A stretch of 6,087 nucleotides of DNA from an uncultured Mollicutes bacterium (GTDB taxonomy: Bacteria; Bacillota_I; Bacilli_A; RFN20; CAG-826). The first letter of the stretch is position 1. The number at the start of each line of letters is the position of its first letter. The translations under genes and the position numbers were made by a program. The notes under the pieces were generated by a model, which did no database searches, was not told the origin of the DNA, and saw nothing but the letters and a program-made list of their open reading frames with translations. Below, one piece after another: positions 5,638 through 6,087 of this stretch. The DNA is taken from the NCBI GenBank assembly GCA_900549975.1, contig URQK01000090.1:1-6087 (forward strand), read 5' to 3'.

Positions 5638-6087
5638 GTGAAAAAAACTTTTTTTCAAACTAATTTATTGTTTCAAGTTTTTGTATCTATTTTTTTGGTT
5701 GGATTTGTCGTATTTCAAATATTAGCTTTTAAAATTGGATATTTAATTATTTCATCCGCTGTTAGCGGTAGTACAAATTATTTAATTGATAGAATAGTTA
5801 TTTTTCTTCTCTTTGAACTAATGGCTTGTCTTTTACTTATTATCTTTTTTAGATTTGAACATAATAACATTCATATTAATAATGGAAAAATATATATGAA
5901 TGATGATTGGATGAGAAAAAAAGAAAAAATACAATTTTATTCAGAAGTGCATATTTCCGATATTTATCGCATTGATATAATTTGGACAAGCAAAAATTCT
6001 AAACAAAAAAATATTAATGGTAGAACATTTAGTAGTTTAGTGCCTAAAGCGTATATTTCTTTCGAAAAGAATAATGGAGAAATAGTA
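5638..6087 (+). CDS. Hypothetical membrane protein with two N-terminal transmembrane helices, 3' end cut by window edge
   Basis: I do not recognise this gene. An open frame of 150 codons runs from a GTG at 5638 to the last base with no stop. The product starts MKKTFFQTNLLFQVFVSIFL (GTG read as Met). It has two hydrophobic segments, about residues 10-40 and 52-71, separated by a short polar loop (SGSTNYLIDR, 43-52), and then FRFEHNN. The rest, from about residue 72, is polar, Lys/Asn/Ile-rich and strand-like (NNIHINNGKIYM, IYRIDIIW, KAYISFEKNNGEIV). This resembles the layout of small firmicute proteins with a membrane hairpin followed by a cytoplasmic PH-like beta domain, but that is only a layout similarity. 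The GTG is the only start that keeps the first helix: an in-frame TAA lies at 5626-5628 and the first in-frame ATG is residue 62. AAAGGGA (5619-5625) is 12 nt upstream, rather far. Composition matches the AT-rich block. It probably lies in the same direction but in a separate unit from glpK. Confidence 0.75.
   Translation, partial: MKKTFFQTNLLFQVFVSIFLVGFVVFQILAFKIGYLIISSAVSGSTNYLIDRIVIFLLFELMACLLLIIFFRFEHNNIHINNGKIYMNDDWMRKKEKIQFYSEVHISDIYRIDIIWTSKNSKQKNINGRTFSSLVPKAYISFEKNNGEIV

Noticed and set aside
957..6087. Possible use of TGA as tryptophan, as in Mollicutes, because the right block is so AT-rich.
   Set aside because: All tryptophans seen are TGG, no in-frame TGA occurs, and all genes read full length with the standard code.

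Overview
The window holds two stretches of DNA with very different composition, joined inside one gene. Bases 1 to about 950 are roughly 42-48% GC (hand count of sampled lines). None of the 17 leucine codons there is TTA: 8 lie in the left-edge gene and 9 in the first part of mrp. From about 957 onward the DNA is roughly 27-30% GC, and leucine is mostly TTA (11 of 11 in the rest of mrp). The left block looks like a moderate-GC anaerobic Clostridia genome, for example Ruminococcus-like. The right block looks like an AT-rich Bacilli/Erysipelotrichia-type gut firmicute. Both taxonomic guesses are inferences from composition and protein style. Trp is encoded by TGG throughout and I saw no in-frame TGA, so there is no sign of a changed genetic code.

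Left block. A 3'-truncated MazF/PemK (EndoA-type) mRNA interferase gene runs leftward off the edge from a GTG start at 260, with a good extended -10 promoter. A ~250-bp divergent intergenic region follows. It carries a second strong promoter, pointing right, whose -35 lies inside an 11-bp perfect inverted repeat. That promoter drives mrp, a P-loop Fe-S cluster carrier ATPase.

Right block. After the composition switch inside mrp, at the codons for its IDMPPGTGD motif, the genes run on the plus strand with tiny gaps (15, 4 and 9 nt) and look like one operon: mrp (3' part), an M24 Xaa-Pro aminopeptidase (pepP-like), a GH77 4-alpha-glucanotransferase (malQ) and glycerol kinase (glpK). MalQ remodels maltodextrin/glycogen-type glucans, GlpK feeds glycerol into glycolysis or lipid synthesis, and the aminopeptidase trims Pro-containing peptides. 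Together they suggest a housekeeping and carbon-scavenging unit rather than one pathway. After a 78-bp AT-rich gap, a membrane protein of unknown function starts and runs off the right edge.

The most important point for a reader is that mrp is in frame but compositionally split at its most conserved motif. The likeliest explanation is a chimeric (metagenomic) assembly joining two organisms' mrp loci; a true recombination is the alternative. The two halves should therefore not be assumed to be neighbours in a real genome. I did not find a convincing new biological system here.
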